Shown here piece by piece: positions 47,200 through 60,417 of a stretch of DNA of 64,000 bases; within the stretch, counting starts at the first letter, position 1, and each line of letters opens with the position of its first letter. Both the position numbers and the translations under genes were made by a program. Source of the DNA: Phaeotremella fagi (Eukaryota > Basidiomycota > Tremellomycetes > Tremellales > Phaeotremellaceae); the NCBI GenBank assembly GCA_001599715.1, contig BCHU01000002.1, forward strand, positions 1,488,001-1,552,000, in the 5' to 3' direction. Under the pieces are notes generated by a model, which made no database searches, was not told where the DNA came from, and worked only from the letters and a program-made list of their open reading frames with translations.

Positions 47200-47630
47200 G
47201 GTGAAGATATATCTCTACCTATATCTAGAGTTATAATCTGTGTCGTAAGATAGATGTTCTTGGAATTGTCTCTGTTGAATCTCCTACTCCAATTCCAATG
47301 CAGCAACGTGAACTCAAAGTCAAAAGCAGTGAAGCTAGGTTAGTACGCGATGAGTGGTTGATATATATACACGTAATTAAGCACGTGGTATATTTCATCC
47401 ATGTTGTAAACAAAGCGCGTTAACTCTCACTCAAATTTGGATCTATATATATGCCATTTATTTCTTCCTCTCTCTCCTTTTCTTATTCTTTTCTTTCTTC
47501 AACTTTCATCTCACGTTCATTATTAAATACAAGATCAATTCACCACCTACATAGACTACATTCACTCTCATCAACTCGACCACTTCTCACACCTCCCTTA
47601 AACCGAGCTTGGCAACGCTCCATATCCAAC
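47200..47630. promoter_or_regulatory. Divergent promoter / leader, DRS2 and TOP2
   Basis: 431 bp. The right part (47451-47630) is an open frame in phase with TOP2 and free of stops; it is either a leader or a targeting extension. Confidence 0.45.
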
Positions 47631-50600
47631 ATGTCAGACTCCGAATCTGCGGACGATTTTAGAATGGACGACAGTGGTTCAGAGGATTTCGCCCCACAAA
47701 CTAAGAAGGTAGTAGCCCCAAAGAAAGTTACATCATCTGGAACTACCAAAACTACCAAGGTAAGCCTCTCTCCCAGCTCGCAACAACTCAGTCAACATCG
47801 TATCTAAGCCATAAACTAGACAGCAACCGAGAAGAAAGCTCCAGCAAAGAAACCAGCGGCTAAGAAAGTCCCACTCGCTACCAAAAAAACACCAAACGAC
47901 TCAATCTCTGAAGCTGACGAGGATGATTTGATGTCTTCACCTGCTAAACCTAAGAAATCAAAGGCTGCTGCAAGTGATGACGAGAGTGATTTTGCTGGAC
48001 CTAGCGTTACCAAACCTTCTGGTCCTGCTAAAAGCGCTAGTGAGATGTATCAGAAGGTATGTCATGTTCGCTATGTCTCAACTTTGGTTTTTAATTGACA
48101 TCACGTCTTAGCTCTCGCAATTGGAGCATGTTCTTAAAAGACCTGATTCGTATATCGGTTCGGTTGAGGCTGTTACTCAAATGATGTGGGTCTTGGACCC
48201 AGAGAGTAAAAGTATGGTGTTCAAGTGAGTTTAATCAAGCTCCTATCACACTCTTGACTGAAATTTATTAGAAATACTACCTTCGTTCCTGGTTTCTTCA
48301 AAATCTTTGATGAGATCTTGGTCAATGCTGCTGACAACAAGGTGTGCTGTTTCCAATGAATAACTGTGATTCTATACTTAATTCGTCTTCAGATCAACGA
48401 CGCTACTATGGACCAACTCAAGGTGACCGTCGATAGAGAAAAGAACCAAATCTCCGTTTACAACAATGGTAGAGGTATCCCTGTTGAGATGCATAAGAAA
48501 GAGGGAATCATGATTCCAGAACTTATCTTTGGTCATCTGTGAGTTTCCGGAAGCTTTTGCAATAAGGTGGAAACTGACTCTTTCTTAGATTGACATCTAG
48601 TAACTACGACGACGATCAGAAGAAATTGACTGGTGGTCGTAACGGTTACGGTGCAAAATTAGCAAACATCTATTCTTTAGAGTTCAGTGAGTTCCTCGGT
48701 CTGGCGCAGTATTGACCCAACAGTCGTCGAAACCGCCGACAAATCTAACGGGAAAAAGTACAAACAAGTTTTCTCAGCCAACATGAGCAAAAAGGGTGCT
48801 CCCAAGGTGAATACCAATTTTTAGCACCAGCTGACTTGAAGATTACCGAAAACAAGAAAGGGGAAGAATACACCAAAATCACATTCACACCGGATTTGGC
48901 TCGTTTCGGAATGACAAGCATTGATGATGACACCAACAGTCTGTTGATGAAGCGTGTTTACGATATGGCTGGTACTGTTAAAGATATCAAGGTGTTCTTG
49001 AACGACGAAAGGCTTAAGGTCAAAGGTTTCAAGCAGGTACGTTTGGCGCTTGATGATTCTAGCTAACGACAGTACGTCGAAATGTACCTCGAATCTTCCA
49101 ACAAAGCTGCCATGGATGCAGCTGGTGGGGCTGCAATTGCAAAACCAACAATCATCTACGAAGCTACCAAGAATGGACGATGGGAAGTGGCATTTGCATT
49201 ATCTGATGGAGAACCTAAACATGTCTCGTTTGCCAACTCAATTTCAACTATTAAAGGTGGTACACACGTAGACATGGTATCCACTCAAATTGCCAACAAG
49301 CTGTAAGTTTTCAAGTCAGGTCATAGCTAACAATGTAGAATGGATCAAATCAAGAAGAAAAACAAAGCAGCCCCAGTTAAACCTTTTCAGATCAAGAATC
49401 ACATGTGGGTTTTCGTCAACGCTTTGGTAGAGAACCCAGCTTTCGATTCTCAAACCAAGGAAACTTTGACTTTGAAAAGTTCGGCTTTTGGTAGCAAGTG
49501 TGAATTGACAGAGGATTTCATTAAGAAAGGTAAATTACAACCTTATGCAGGAATCTGACCGTCAGTGTCTAAATCTGGTATCATCGACAACGTGCTTAAT
49601 TGGGCCAAGTTCAAACAAGATCAAATCATGAAGAAGACTGATGGAGCCAAACGATCCAGGTAAGAATATGGTTTCAATTGTTTGCTGATCTTGTAGAATC
49701 TCCGGTATCGTCAAGTTGGAAGATGCCAACAACGCCGGTGGCAGAAATGCTAAAAACTGTACCCTCATTCTTACAGAAGGAGATTCAGCCAAGGCGCTCG
49801 CTGTATCCGGTTTATCAGTTGTCGGTCGTGACACATACGGTGTTTTCCCACTTCGTGGTAAATTGCTAAACGTCCGTGAAGCTGGACACGATCAGATCAC
49901 CAAAAACGTCGAGATTCAACATATCAAACAGATTTTAGGATTGAAACATAATCAAGTTTACACCACCACTGATAGTTTACGTTATGGTCATTTGATGATC
50001 ATGACAGATCAAGATCATGATGGTTCCCATATCAAGGGTTTGCTCATCAACTTTTTGGATCACTTCTATCCCTCTTTGCTTCGTATCCCGAACTTCTTGG
50101 TCGAATTTATCACTCCAATCGTCAAAGTATGGAAAGGTAAACAAGAATTCACTTTCTACACTATGCCTCAATATGAAGAGTGGAAGTCTGAAAACAACGA
50201 TGGTAAAGGGTGGGAATCAAAGTATTACAAGGTGAGTAGATTGTCATTGGGGAGGGTGTCTTTTCTGACTGTCATTATTGTTTATAGGGTTTGGGTACAA
50301 GTACCTCTGCAGATGCCAAAAAATATTTCAGTGATCTTGATAAGCATCGTTTGGAATTCGATACGATCCAAGACTCTGATCGTGCTTTGATTGATATGGC
50401 TTTCAATAAGAAGAAAGCTGATGACAGAAAGGAATGGTTAAGACAGTTTAAGGTTAGTTTGTGCAACCTTTGGACGAGATTTCAACTAATCCCATGCAGC
50501 CTGGAACTTTCCTTGACCACGATGTTGAATCCGTTCCAATCTCCGATTTCGTCAATAAAGAGTTGATCCTCTTCTCTATGGCTGATAACATTCGATCCAT

Positions 50601-53096
50601 CCCTTCAATGGCAGATGGTCTTAAACCAGGACAACGTAAAATTTTGTTCGGTTGTTTCAAGCGTAATTTGGTCAAGGAAATTAAAGTGGCTCAATTAGCT
50701 GGTTACGTCTCTGAAAAGACCGCTTATCACCATGGTGAGGTCAGTTTAACATCAACTATTGTTGGTTTGGCACAGAACTTTGTTGGAAGTAACAATATCA
50801 ACTTGTTGGAACCAAATGGTCAATTCGGTACTCGTATCGCTGTACGTCTGTTGCGTGGCGGGGTGGAACGATAACTAACAATTCGATAGGGTGGAAAAGA
50901 CGCTGCTAGTGCTCGTTATATTTTCACAGCTGTTCCAAGAATGACAAGAACAATCTTCCATCCAGCTGATGATGCTTTACTAAGCTACTTGATCGAAGAT
51001 GGACAAAGTATCGAACCTGAATATTTCGTACCTACCATCCCACTTGTTTTGATCAACGGTGCAGACGGTATTGGAACGGGTTGGTCAACCGCTATTCCAA
51101 ATTATTCACCTGTCGATATTGTTGAAAATCTTAAACGTTTGATGCGGGGTGAGGAAATTGTTAAGATGAACCCTTGGTTCAGAGGTTTCAAAGTATGTCA
51201 GATGTTATTGTGTGAGATTGTCGGACTGATCTCATGACTCTTCATTAGGGATCTATTGAACGTATCGAACAAGACAAATACAAAGTTAGCGGTATCATCA
51301 ATAAAGTTGATGATCATACGATTGAAATTACCGAGTTACCTATCAGGAAATGGACTCAAGATTTCAAAGAGATGTTGGAAGAGATGACTACAGGTACAGA
51401 CAAGGTTTCATCAACTGTCAAGGTTAGTTATCTTCATCGATTTGGCGCCGATCATTCTGACAATTATAATAGGATTACGAAGAACATCATACCGACACCA
51501 CTGTTCATTTCAGAGTCCAACTATCAGATAAAGAAATGAAAGCTGCTGAAGAAGAAGGTTTAGAGAAACGATTCAAAATGACAACTACTATCAGTACCAG
51601 TAACATGGTTTGTTTCGATCTGAACGGTAAAATCAAGAAATATTCTTCGGCAGAAGAGATTCTTGAAGATTTCTATCATAAGAGATTAGAGTTCTACAGT
51701 CTTCGAAAGGTAATTCGGATTTCTTGTATGACAAAAGCTTTCGTACTGAAACATTCCATAGCAACATTTGGCTGACGAACTCAATCGTCAATTCGAAAGA
51801 CTATCTAATCAAGCTCGTTTCGTTCAAATGATTATTTCCAAGGAATTGGTCGTTTCCAACAAAAAGAAAGCTGATTTGGTGGTTGAATTGAGAGGACTTA
51901 AGTTCAAACCGTTCCCTAAGAAACGGGGTGCAAAGGAAGCTGGTGAGACTGAAGATACTCTTGAAGAAGAGGATGAAGGTTTGGCTGGTGATTACGATTA
52001 TCTGTTGGGAATGGCTATTTGGAGTTTGACTGCTGAAAAGGTCGGTTGAGCTTTAACTATGATTTGATTTTGGCTGATGAAGGATGCTTCTTAGGTCGCT
52101 AAACTACTCGCTGAGAGGGATTCTAAGGAAGGAGAATTAATCGAACTGCTTAAACTTACAACTCAAGATATCTGGAATACCGATCTTGACAATTTCCTAG
52201 CCGAGTGGGAGGTGAGTCAGAGAGCTTGTCCAGTGGGTCAAAACTGATGATTGTGAAATCTATAGCTCTGTCTTCAAGCTGATATCACTGGAGCGAAAGC
52301 CCCTAAGATTAAAGGGAAAGCGGCACAGAAGGCTGCTGTCAAAGCGAAGAAACGCGCTAAAGGAGAAGACACTGATGACGAATCTGACGACTTTGTTGTT
52401 AAACCCGTTAAAGCTAAGGCCAAGCCTAAGCCCAAGGTTTCACCTGTTAAAGCATCACCTGTCAAACGGGATAGGTGAGTGTTGTCTGAATCGATGGTTT
52501 TCAGAATTGACGAGCTACTTAGTACCAACGTATCTGATTCTGATGATGTGAAACCACTGGCTAAGAAGGTTGCTGTTGGGAAATCTGCACCCAAGGCTAA
52601 ACCCGTTATCGTTGATGATGATGATTCAGATGACAGTGAGTGAAATTTATTAAGATGATGGTCAACGGAACTGATTCTTTGGTCGTAGTGTACAATGTCC
52701 CAGTCAAATCGACATCAACAACAACGACGAAACCCAAAGCCGCACCCAAAGCAAAAGCCAAAGTCGAATCCGATTCAGACGACAACGTCCCATTGAAAAA
52801 GAAATCTGCACCTGCACCCAAGAAATCTAAAAAAGTCGAATCAGATGAATCGGATGATGAAGATTTCGTCAAACCTAAACCGAAGGGGAAGAAGGTTAAA
52901 GAGGAAACCGAATCTGAATCCGATGAGTAAGTTTTTATCTCTAGCTTTGTTCTTTTTTGGAGAGGGACTGATGGATAGAGATAGCTTTATGGATTACGCT
53001 CCGACAGTGAAAAGTTCTAGAGTTGGGAGAGGGACAACGAAGAAGACTAGTGCTTATGTCGAGATGTCTGATGAGGACGATGATGATGAGATTTGA
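47631..53096 (+). CDS. TOP2: DNA topoisomerase II
   Basis: Type IIA topoisomerase that passes one duplex through another; essential for decatenation at mitosis. Start chosen at ATG 47631 (MSDSESADDFRMDDSG); an upstream in-frame ATG at 47451 exists. Domains in order: acidic/Lys N-terminus; GHKL ATPase (LKRPDSYIGSVE, FDEILVNAADN, YNNGRGIPVEMHK, GGRNGYGAKLANI); TOPRIM (EGDSAKALAVSGL, TDQDHDGSHIKGL); winged-helix cleavage core with catalytic Tyr in AASARYIFTAVPR; NGADGIGTGWSTAIPNY; coiled-coil gate; long acidic/Lys-rich C-terminus ending SDEDDDDEI. Many short introns. All key motifs are intact. Confidence 0.96.
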
Positions 53097-53499
53097 TTGC
53101 ATTTCTTTCTGCTTTGGTGATTCTACTTCTTTGTGATTCGTTTGTATATATTATTGTAACCTAAGATGAGATGCAGATTCTATGCTTGATTTGGTACATG
53201 GATATGGATAACGTTTAACGTTTAACTATAAATTGAACTAAGAGTGTCTGATGACTCCTATTGAATTCCTACAAACTCCTCTGTCGATCATTCATTCGTC
53301 ACTTTCACTTTCACTTTCACTTTCATTAAATTCATCTCTTGTCTTGACATCCAACATCCAAAGAAAGAACAGCACAAATATAAACCTTACAAAATCATTT
53401 TGGAATCAAACCACCCGAACGCAAGAGAAATCTCGAAACTACATTAAATCCCATTACATGATCCAATAAACCATTAACTACATCACCCAAAGAAAAAAA
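53097..53499. other. Intergenic with TTTCAC repeat
   Basis: About 400 bp between TOP2 and WAPL, mostly the WAPL promoter and leader; the TTTCAC array lies at 53298-53327. No gene is seen. Confidence 0.55.
53298..53327. repeat. TTTCAC hexamer array
   Basis: About four to five perfect TTTCAC units, seen directly, about 170 bp before the WAPL start codon. Confidence 0.9.
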
Positions 53500-56400
53500 A
53501 TGGCCTCACCCTCACCATCCCCTAATCGAGCCTCACGTTCCAATTCGACTCGAACAACAAAGACGTATTCCAGGAAACTCAGTAATCACGCTTCAAAACG
53601 TAAAGCTGAAGAAATGGATCAGTCTGTTTCGCGATCGGAGCAGCAGGACGATGAGGATGAGGATGGGGTGATTAGAAGAGATTATGGGAAGAGGAGACGG
53701 AGTCGATCATCCTCTTTGAATGGTTAGTTCATATTTCTCTGGTAGTTATTCTTCCTGATCATGGAGTTTAGGTTCACCTACACCCAAGAAATCTGGTGTT
53801 AGAGATAAAACACCTAAATCTGTTACTCCGACTACGAGACGAACTCGTTCGTCACTGAATTCTTCTTCTTCATCGTCTATTGAAGAAAACGGATCTGTCC
53901 CACTTATCAACCTCATACCCGCTTCTTCGATGGTATCGTTAGAACCTCCTAGTACACCACCTTCAACTCGTAAATCATCTTCCAAGTTGAATTCAATTCC
54001 TACAGATACATTGATAGATTTATCACCTTCCACTTCGACTAGTCAAACTGGTTCGAAATCCGGTTCTGGTTCTGGTTTCACTAGTGTTAATGGGAGTGGG
54101 GGTGGGAGCGGTTATGGATCATCACCAAAAGTTAAATCGACAGGTATGAAAAGAATGTTGACTAAATCCCAATCACTCGGTCAAACACCTTCCACCCCGT
54201 CTAAATTGTACAACTCCTCATCGAATGGACGTTCGACTACACCAACACCAACCAATGAAGTTGTCTTCGGTTCTGCCATGGGAGCAGGTACACCAACAAA
54301 AGAACCTTCGACACCTTCGAAATCTTTGTTGAGAACTTTATCGGAACCTAATACACCGTCTAAGGATTCTCCTGGGTCTAATCATAGTCTCCAGGTTAAC
54401 GGTAATGGTAACGGTGCTAGTGGGAAAAATCAAGTGATTCCCAACAATTCTAGGGGTAGCGGTGGGAAAGCTCAGAGAACTTATGGTAGAAATAGAAGTT
54501 TCCTTGTTGATTCCCATCCTCATCTAGATGAAAACGATCGTCAGGATGTTTTCGGTTCTGCCAAGAAGGAAGAAAGAGTTGGAAATGGGAATGGGAATGG
54601 GTACGGGAAGACTTCGATTAAACCTATCGAGGAGGAAGTTCCTAAAGAGAGTTATGAAGTTTTGAGGAAACGTTATGAAGTTGATAACGAAGTTGGTGAA
54701 GGTAATTCAGGTAATCTCATGAATGTAAGTGGATTCTCTTTAGAATTTCTCGAAGAAATGGATATTGATAGACGGACTTTGACGACAGGATCTTATACTA
54801 GCTAGAGCACCTCAACCTGTATCAGATATGAGATCTAAAGGTGAAAACAGAAGATTTATGGATGAGATTACATTTCTTATTGATGGGATATCCGATTCAT
54901 CTTCGAGTTTAGCATCAAGGAGATCAAGGTTGGTTTTTTTTTCACCTCCCCTCAATCTTACGATTGATCAAGTACTAACGTTAACCTTCTACCTTTAGCT
55001 CGGCCGATATACTCGTCAACATGCAGGATGAAAATTGGTTGAACAAAATGAATCTTTGTGGTCAGATAGAGAAAATCTGGGAAGCTATGATTTCAGTCAG
55101 AAATGGTGATGGTGATGAGGTGAGTGAACCTGTTCCTTCGATGTTGGATATGAAACGGACATTGACCTTTGATAGGTCATCAACGTCGTCTGTCTGTTGT
55201 ATTCAGCATATTTGATTCAATCTTCATCAGGCTTCGAAACTATCTTACAATCGAATGGTAAATCCTGCTTGGAGATTGTATTTGAAGTTCTGAAGGCTGG
55301 TAGAGGGTATCTAGATGATCCTGCACCTTCACAGAAGAATAGTCCTTTGGTAGGTGTACATTCTCTCTTGGACTTCGAAATGATACTTATGATTTTCAGT
55401 TGAGAAAAATAAGGACTTTGGCTGAAGAATTGGAAGTTGGTTGGTTCACTACTGTAGTCAGTTGAACTTAATCCATCTGGAAGAACAACAATTGATCCCA
55501 TTCTTAGCCTTGTACCAGACGACTTGCTTCCTTCGTATTGAATGCCATGACCCACGAACCCAATTGGAGAAGTATTGTGGAAGCAACTCAAACAGATGAC
55601 TTTTCAGTCATTGAACAACTCGAAATAAACTACTCAATGGAGATCAGAAGGTTATGTGATCGATTCGATCTGTTTGAAATGGGTTTGGTGAGTGTTTATC
55701 ACCATCGTCGATGGAATCACCGTTGACAGTTGTCATAGACCATGTCGTCACCTGAAGATCCAGCTGATCTAGATCACCTCTATCAATGTCTACTGTATAT
55801 CTCGAAAGCTATTTCAGATTCGTCGGAAGATAGAGAATTCCTCTCAGATTCCAACGAGATCTTACCTGATAATCTTATTTTGGGAATGGCAGCTTCGACG
55901 GTATTGGCTTTAGTTGAAGATGGTCAAGTTAGATCTATCGGTGAGTATCAACTCGCTAGACATCAGGCATGAACTGAACTTGTCTTTAGCTGCGAAATGT
56001 TCAGTGGAATCCATACAGATCTTAGCAAATATGGCAAAGATATCTTCAGCTTGGACGAATCATGTACCTAAAGCCACAGCTGGTTTAACGACATTAGCCC
56101 GCATTCTATTGAACAGGGAGACAATCGTTAAATTATCCCAAGTCAATAGAATTAGAAGAAAAGTATCAACATCCGATCAAAGTTCTTTCAGTAAATCCCA
56201 AACTCCAGATTTGGAGGTCGCACAAGATGTCACTATCGATTCGAATGATTTGCTGTGTATGGTATTGGCTTTGTTGAAAACTGTCATTACAGAGTCTGGG
56301 TTTGCGGAAAGAATTGGAACGCTCGGTGAGTTGTTTGATGATGGTTGGAGAGCAGGACTTATGTTGTTTTCTGTTTACAGAGATTGAATCTGGTTGTTTG

Positions 56401-56874
56401 GGCGGGAAGGGTTGTTTGAGAGTTTGTCGCTGTGATGATAGGAAATGGTTTGGTATACATTTGGTTGACCTTTACATATCGCAGAATCAAAATGATGAAG
56501 TAAGTTATAAGAGATAGTGGGAAAGACTGTTTTATCTAACGATCAATTTTTGACAGTACCCCATGATAACTGGATACCTAGCTCTTCTTATATCTAAATT
56601 GATGATCAATTCCAATAAATTGAAAGATACACTTCTACCTCTACTACCCGGTTCACAAGATTCAGAGAAGATCGAGATATTATCTAATTCTATCAAGGAA
56701 TTGAAGGAATTGGAGAAAGCTGTTCATAGACGATTGAAGGGCTTGGATGGACAGGGGGAAGATGGAGATGATGAAGTTGATGAAGAGAAGGAACATGAGA
56801 ATGGAGGAGAAATTTTAATGAAGGATAGTAACGAAATGGAAAGAGCGGTTGAAGATTTGAAGAGCCTTTTATGA
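53500..56874 (+). CDS. WAPL: Cohesin release factor, Wapl/Wpl1 family
   Basis: Removes cohesin from chromatin by acting with Pds5. A long disordered N-terminus rich in Ser/Thr/Pro/Lys (MASPSPSPNRASRSNS; many TPSTPSK and SPTPKK stretches, possible CDK sites) ends in RTYGRNRSFLVDSHP, the fungal Wapl hallmark. After an intron the conserved helical domain begins: DLILARAPQPVSDMRSKG, RRFMDEITFLIDGISD, NMQDENWLNKMNLCGQI. More helical-repeat segments follow (CSVESIQILANMA, SGFAERIGTLGEL, MITGYLALLISKLMI). The end is acidic (DDEVDEEKEHE). The intron from the GTAAGT after NLMN to GACGACAG is essential, because reading through leads to a stop. Assignment rests on motif order; Wapl sequences are weakly conserved. 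Confidence 0.8.
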
Positions 56875-56997
56875 GTAACGATGGGGGTTGATGTTATGAT
56901 TTTATTTGGTGTATACGACGATATATGAGATGAAGATGATGGGACGAAGATGGCCTTTGTAGCTGTAGCTATTGTGTTGATGTTAATATATCTTGAA

Positions 56998-57026
56998 AAT
57001 GAGAATGAGAATGAGAATGAGAATGT
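56998..57026. repeat. GAATGA hexamer array
   Basis: About four to five perfect copies of GAATGA just downstream of WAPL. Seen directly. Confidence 0.9.
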
Positions 57027-57105
57027 CAATGCCACTCACTTTACGCGTAAAAGATATCGTACAAAGTAAGAGAATTATAGAGAATCTTACTGTTGAACAT
57101 ATACA

Positions 57106-59177
57106 ATGAATGGGGATAAAAATGAAGCAAACGATTTCCAATCTCTCAACAAGGTAATTACAGCTATATAAATGACATGTAAAGATGATAACTAACGAAG
57201 ATTGGAAAGGGGATCTTCTTCGTACCATACGAATCTCGTATGTTTCGTCTTCGCATCTCAATCTAATATTCTTTGACGTTAACTCACAATAGAACCTGAA
57301 GCTGGACCATCGAGGATCCATCGACCACTGAAAAGAGTTTTTGAAGAGACGTATGAAAGATATGAACGGGCTTTCGACGTGAGATCCATGAGCGTACCTC
57401 AGAATTGGAACTGATGATTCGTTAGGAATATGAAACTCTTCGAACGAACGAATTGATAAATGTCATCTCTGATTGGTTCGATTCTGACGATTCCTCATCA
57501 TCGTCATTGTTGGAACCCATATCTTCATTTCGTAGACTCAACGTTGGTGTTATCCAAAGTAAGTTCTTTCGGTACTTCTCTGTCAAACTGGTATTGACAA
57601 TTTGGGTTTTTAGATTCTTCCAATTCATCATTTTCATCTCTTTTGTCAAACGTCACTAAACTTTGCTATTCGATTCAGTCGAGTGATTTAGGTGATGTTG
57701 GGAATGGGATGCGTAACATCGCATTGGGGTTTTTAGGTGATCAAGTGAGTTGGTTTGAGCGTCATATTTTGTTGTTCTGATCATAGTTCTAGGCTGTTTT
57801 TAATAGGAAATCTGGGAGAAGCGGTATTGATGAGATTGAGGGGTGGTGGTTGAAACTGAAGAATCGTATGTCTTTCTTCAATCGCTCTACAACGTAAACT
57901 TAATGAGTTTAGGGACACCTCTTTTACTTCACATTGATCAAGCTCAGAATGTTACACCTAACGTCATTTCTGAACTTCTCTATATTTTATCGTAAATCTT
58001 TTTGTCGTCGTATCTTACCAGCAAACTTTTGTTAAATAATGTTCATGTACAGATTACATCAAGATTTACAAATCAAAGTGTTACTTTCCGTACCAACAAT
58101 CAAAACCTTTATATCGTCTTGGACACATATCGAACCCAGTTCCATAGATCTTTCAATTCTTTCGATCAGATCCCGAAAGAAAGGGTCTGGGGTTAACGCT
58201 ATCTTGAAAGTACGTTTCCATCCTAGATGCAGAAGTAATGATGATCAGACTGCGATGGATTCCTCCGCTGTTCCATTCTTTGTTTCCGAAGAGTTTGGGC
58301 AGGAGTTGAGAAAAGATGAAGAATTGGTTGGAGGTGGTCCGGCAGGTTTACTTCGGGCTTTGAAGGTGAGTTCTGGTGTTTGAATGCAACTGAATAATAG
58401 TGGTCTTTGTTACGTGAATCTGTGAATACCCCGCTCAACAATTTACATTCAGAGGAGTGAGTTGTATTGCTTATTCTCAGGACGACAATTGACACTCATA
58501 AGCGATCAAACGACCCTATCCAATTTCCAGACTATCGTCGATACAACCCGTTCTTCGAATCTGGATATCCCAGGAAAGAAATTACTGGAAATCAGTCTAC
58601 ATCCAGACTTAGCTTCGGTCAGTGGATCTTGTTCAGTCGTTACCCGGTTACTGACAACGACTATTAGACGCAAAACCCCGCACCTAGGATATCAATCTTA
58701 CATGCCTTATCTGCACCTGATGATTTCAGATCACGGAATGTGGAAAAGGTCAATGGACATGAACAAGGGAATGACCAGAAGAATCTAAAAACAAGACGTA
58801 CTAGTCGTAAAGATGATCCTAAATCTCATTCGTCAGCAGATGGAATTAAAGATGAGGACGATTTGGAAGAATTGAAAATCTTATTTGAATTATGGAAGAA
58901 TTCAGGTAAAAACGTTAATCTCTGGGATTGGCTGGAGGGATTCAGGAATTCTATGATGAACGATGAAGATGTAGAAGGTGGATTTCAAAGATCTTCTCGA
59001 AAATTACAGGAGGAAGATGGGGATGATGGGAAAGCCAGTGAAGAAGAGGAAGATCGACTTCATGCTGTTTTCATTAGGTTTTGCGAAGAGGCGAGAATGT
59101 TGGGGATACTGCGGGCTAAAGGGAAGAGTGTTGGGAGGAGGGGTGATGAGGTTATTAAGAGTGTTGGATTGATTTAG
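57106..59177 (+). CDS. ORC3: Origin recognition complex subunit 3
   Basis: Subunit of the origin-binding complex. N-terminus MNGDKNEANDFQSLNK then IGKGIFFVPYESQ, matching the ORC3 start; then RVFEETYERYERAFDEYETL. Next comes the AAA-like lid and helical region (LLHIDQAQNVTPNVISELL; HQDLQIKVLLSVPTIKTFIS) and PAGLLRALKWSLLRE. The C-terminus has the family's winged-helix end: WKNSGKNVNLWDWLEGFRNS ... HAVFIRFCEEARMLGIL ... KSVGLI. Signature phrases LYDWLEAF-like and HAxFIRFxxELxxLG are typical. Several introns with GTATGT or GTGAGA donors. An acidic insertion precedes the last domain. Same orientation as WAPL and TOP2. Confidence 0.82.
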
Positions 59178-59282
59178 GTGTAGAGGTAGATGAAGTGATT
59201 TACTGCCATGAAAACCATTTGCCACTACACTCGAAGTAATTCACAATAACAAGTCAATTCCACTTAAACATCTACCACAATA

Positions 59283-60290
59283 ATGGCATTCCCACCTCCA
59301 TCAGCTCCAGCCACTAGCACCCTTCCCCTCCCAGATCCATTAGCCTACCCCGATGAACCCAGGGAATATGCAAGAGCACTGATGCAACGTAAAGACGAGA
59401 TTGAGCGGGAGATTGTAAGTTATTTCAGGCGAATGGGTGTGGTATAAAGCTGAATGTTATTAGTCAGCTTTGAATAGTGTTCTTTCATCTGTAGGTTGGT
59501 TCGTATCATACCTTTAGGAATTATGTTGACAGAATGAAGCACAACGCAACTCTCGATTCGTCTTTGATAGATCCAGAAGGTTTCCCTAGAGCTGATTTAG
59601 ATATCGTGAGTTCAATCTTGTCTTCATTCCAGCGACCAATCTGACGATGATGATAGTATTCAATAAGACACGCCCGCTCGACACTGATAAGACTGAACAA
59701 CGACAGGACAGAGATCAACGGATTGATCGCTAGAGCTTTAGAAAACGTTTTCACGCCAACATCAAGTAGTTCTGTTGATAGAAATCTTTCAGTTAAGGTT
59801 AACGGTCATTCTAATGGTAACGACCACGATCATCGGTTACCTTCAAGTGAATTACCAGAGACGTGGCCTTCAGTCGGTTTAGCTAAAGTCAACTCTGTTG
59901 CTGGCTCAAGTCCGGCTTTTGATTCTGTACGTCGGAGTCGATTTCTCTTTAACGAGTGAACGTACTGATCTGATCTGATCTGATTTGATTTGATTGACAG
60001 GGTCTTAAAGTCGGTGATATCATCTATTCATTCTCTGGGGTAGTCGCAGATTCCAATCGGGCATTTCAAGAGGTTGGTGCGCTGGTACAAAGATCTGAAG
60101 GGGTGGGTGGTGATCTCTATTCCCCATTCTAGTTGAGCAGTTACTGAGTCTTTTGACTTTATAGATCCCATTGCCATTACTTGTTTCTAGAGTCGTTGAT
60201 GGGAACCAAGTTCGTTTGAGATTGATTCTTACGCCTAGGAATGGATGGGGTGGTAGAGGAATGTTGGGTTGTCATATTTTACCTTTATAG
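59283..60290 (+). CDS. NAS2: 26S proteasome assembly chaperone Nas2 (PSMD9/p27)
   Basis: PDZ-containing chaperone of the base of the 19S regulatory particle. Start MAFPPPSAPATSTLPLPDPL; then REYARALMQRKDEIEREI, the helical pair LIDPEGFPRADLDI / YSIRHARSTLIRLNNDRTEI, a Ser/Asp linker, FAKVNSV-like SVGLAKVNSVAGSSPAF, the PDZ strand GLKVGDIIYSFSGV, VGALVQRSEG, and the end VRLRLILTPRNGWGGRGMLG then CHILPL. The order matches PSMD9. Three or four introns. Tail-to-tail with the MICOS gene, 127 bp between stops. Confidence 0.9.
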
Positions 60291-60417
60291 GTTGATTCCA
60301 TCAAGAACAAGAAAAACCAATCACAAAAATTCATCGTTCAGATGATTCTATTGTATGCATATATTACATTACAATTTATTAAACCAATCCATCATCCAGA
60401 GCCGAGGGTTCAAAACT

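Noticed and set aside
54725..54805. WAPL ending at 54805
   Set aside because: That stop is inside an intron; splicing from GTAAGT after NLMN to GACGACAG restores the conserved domain.
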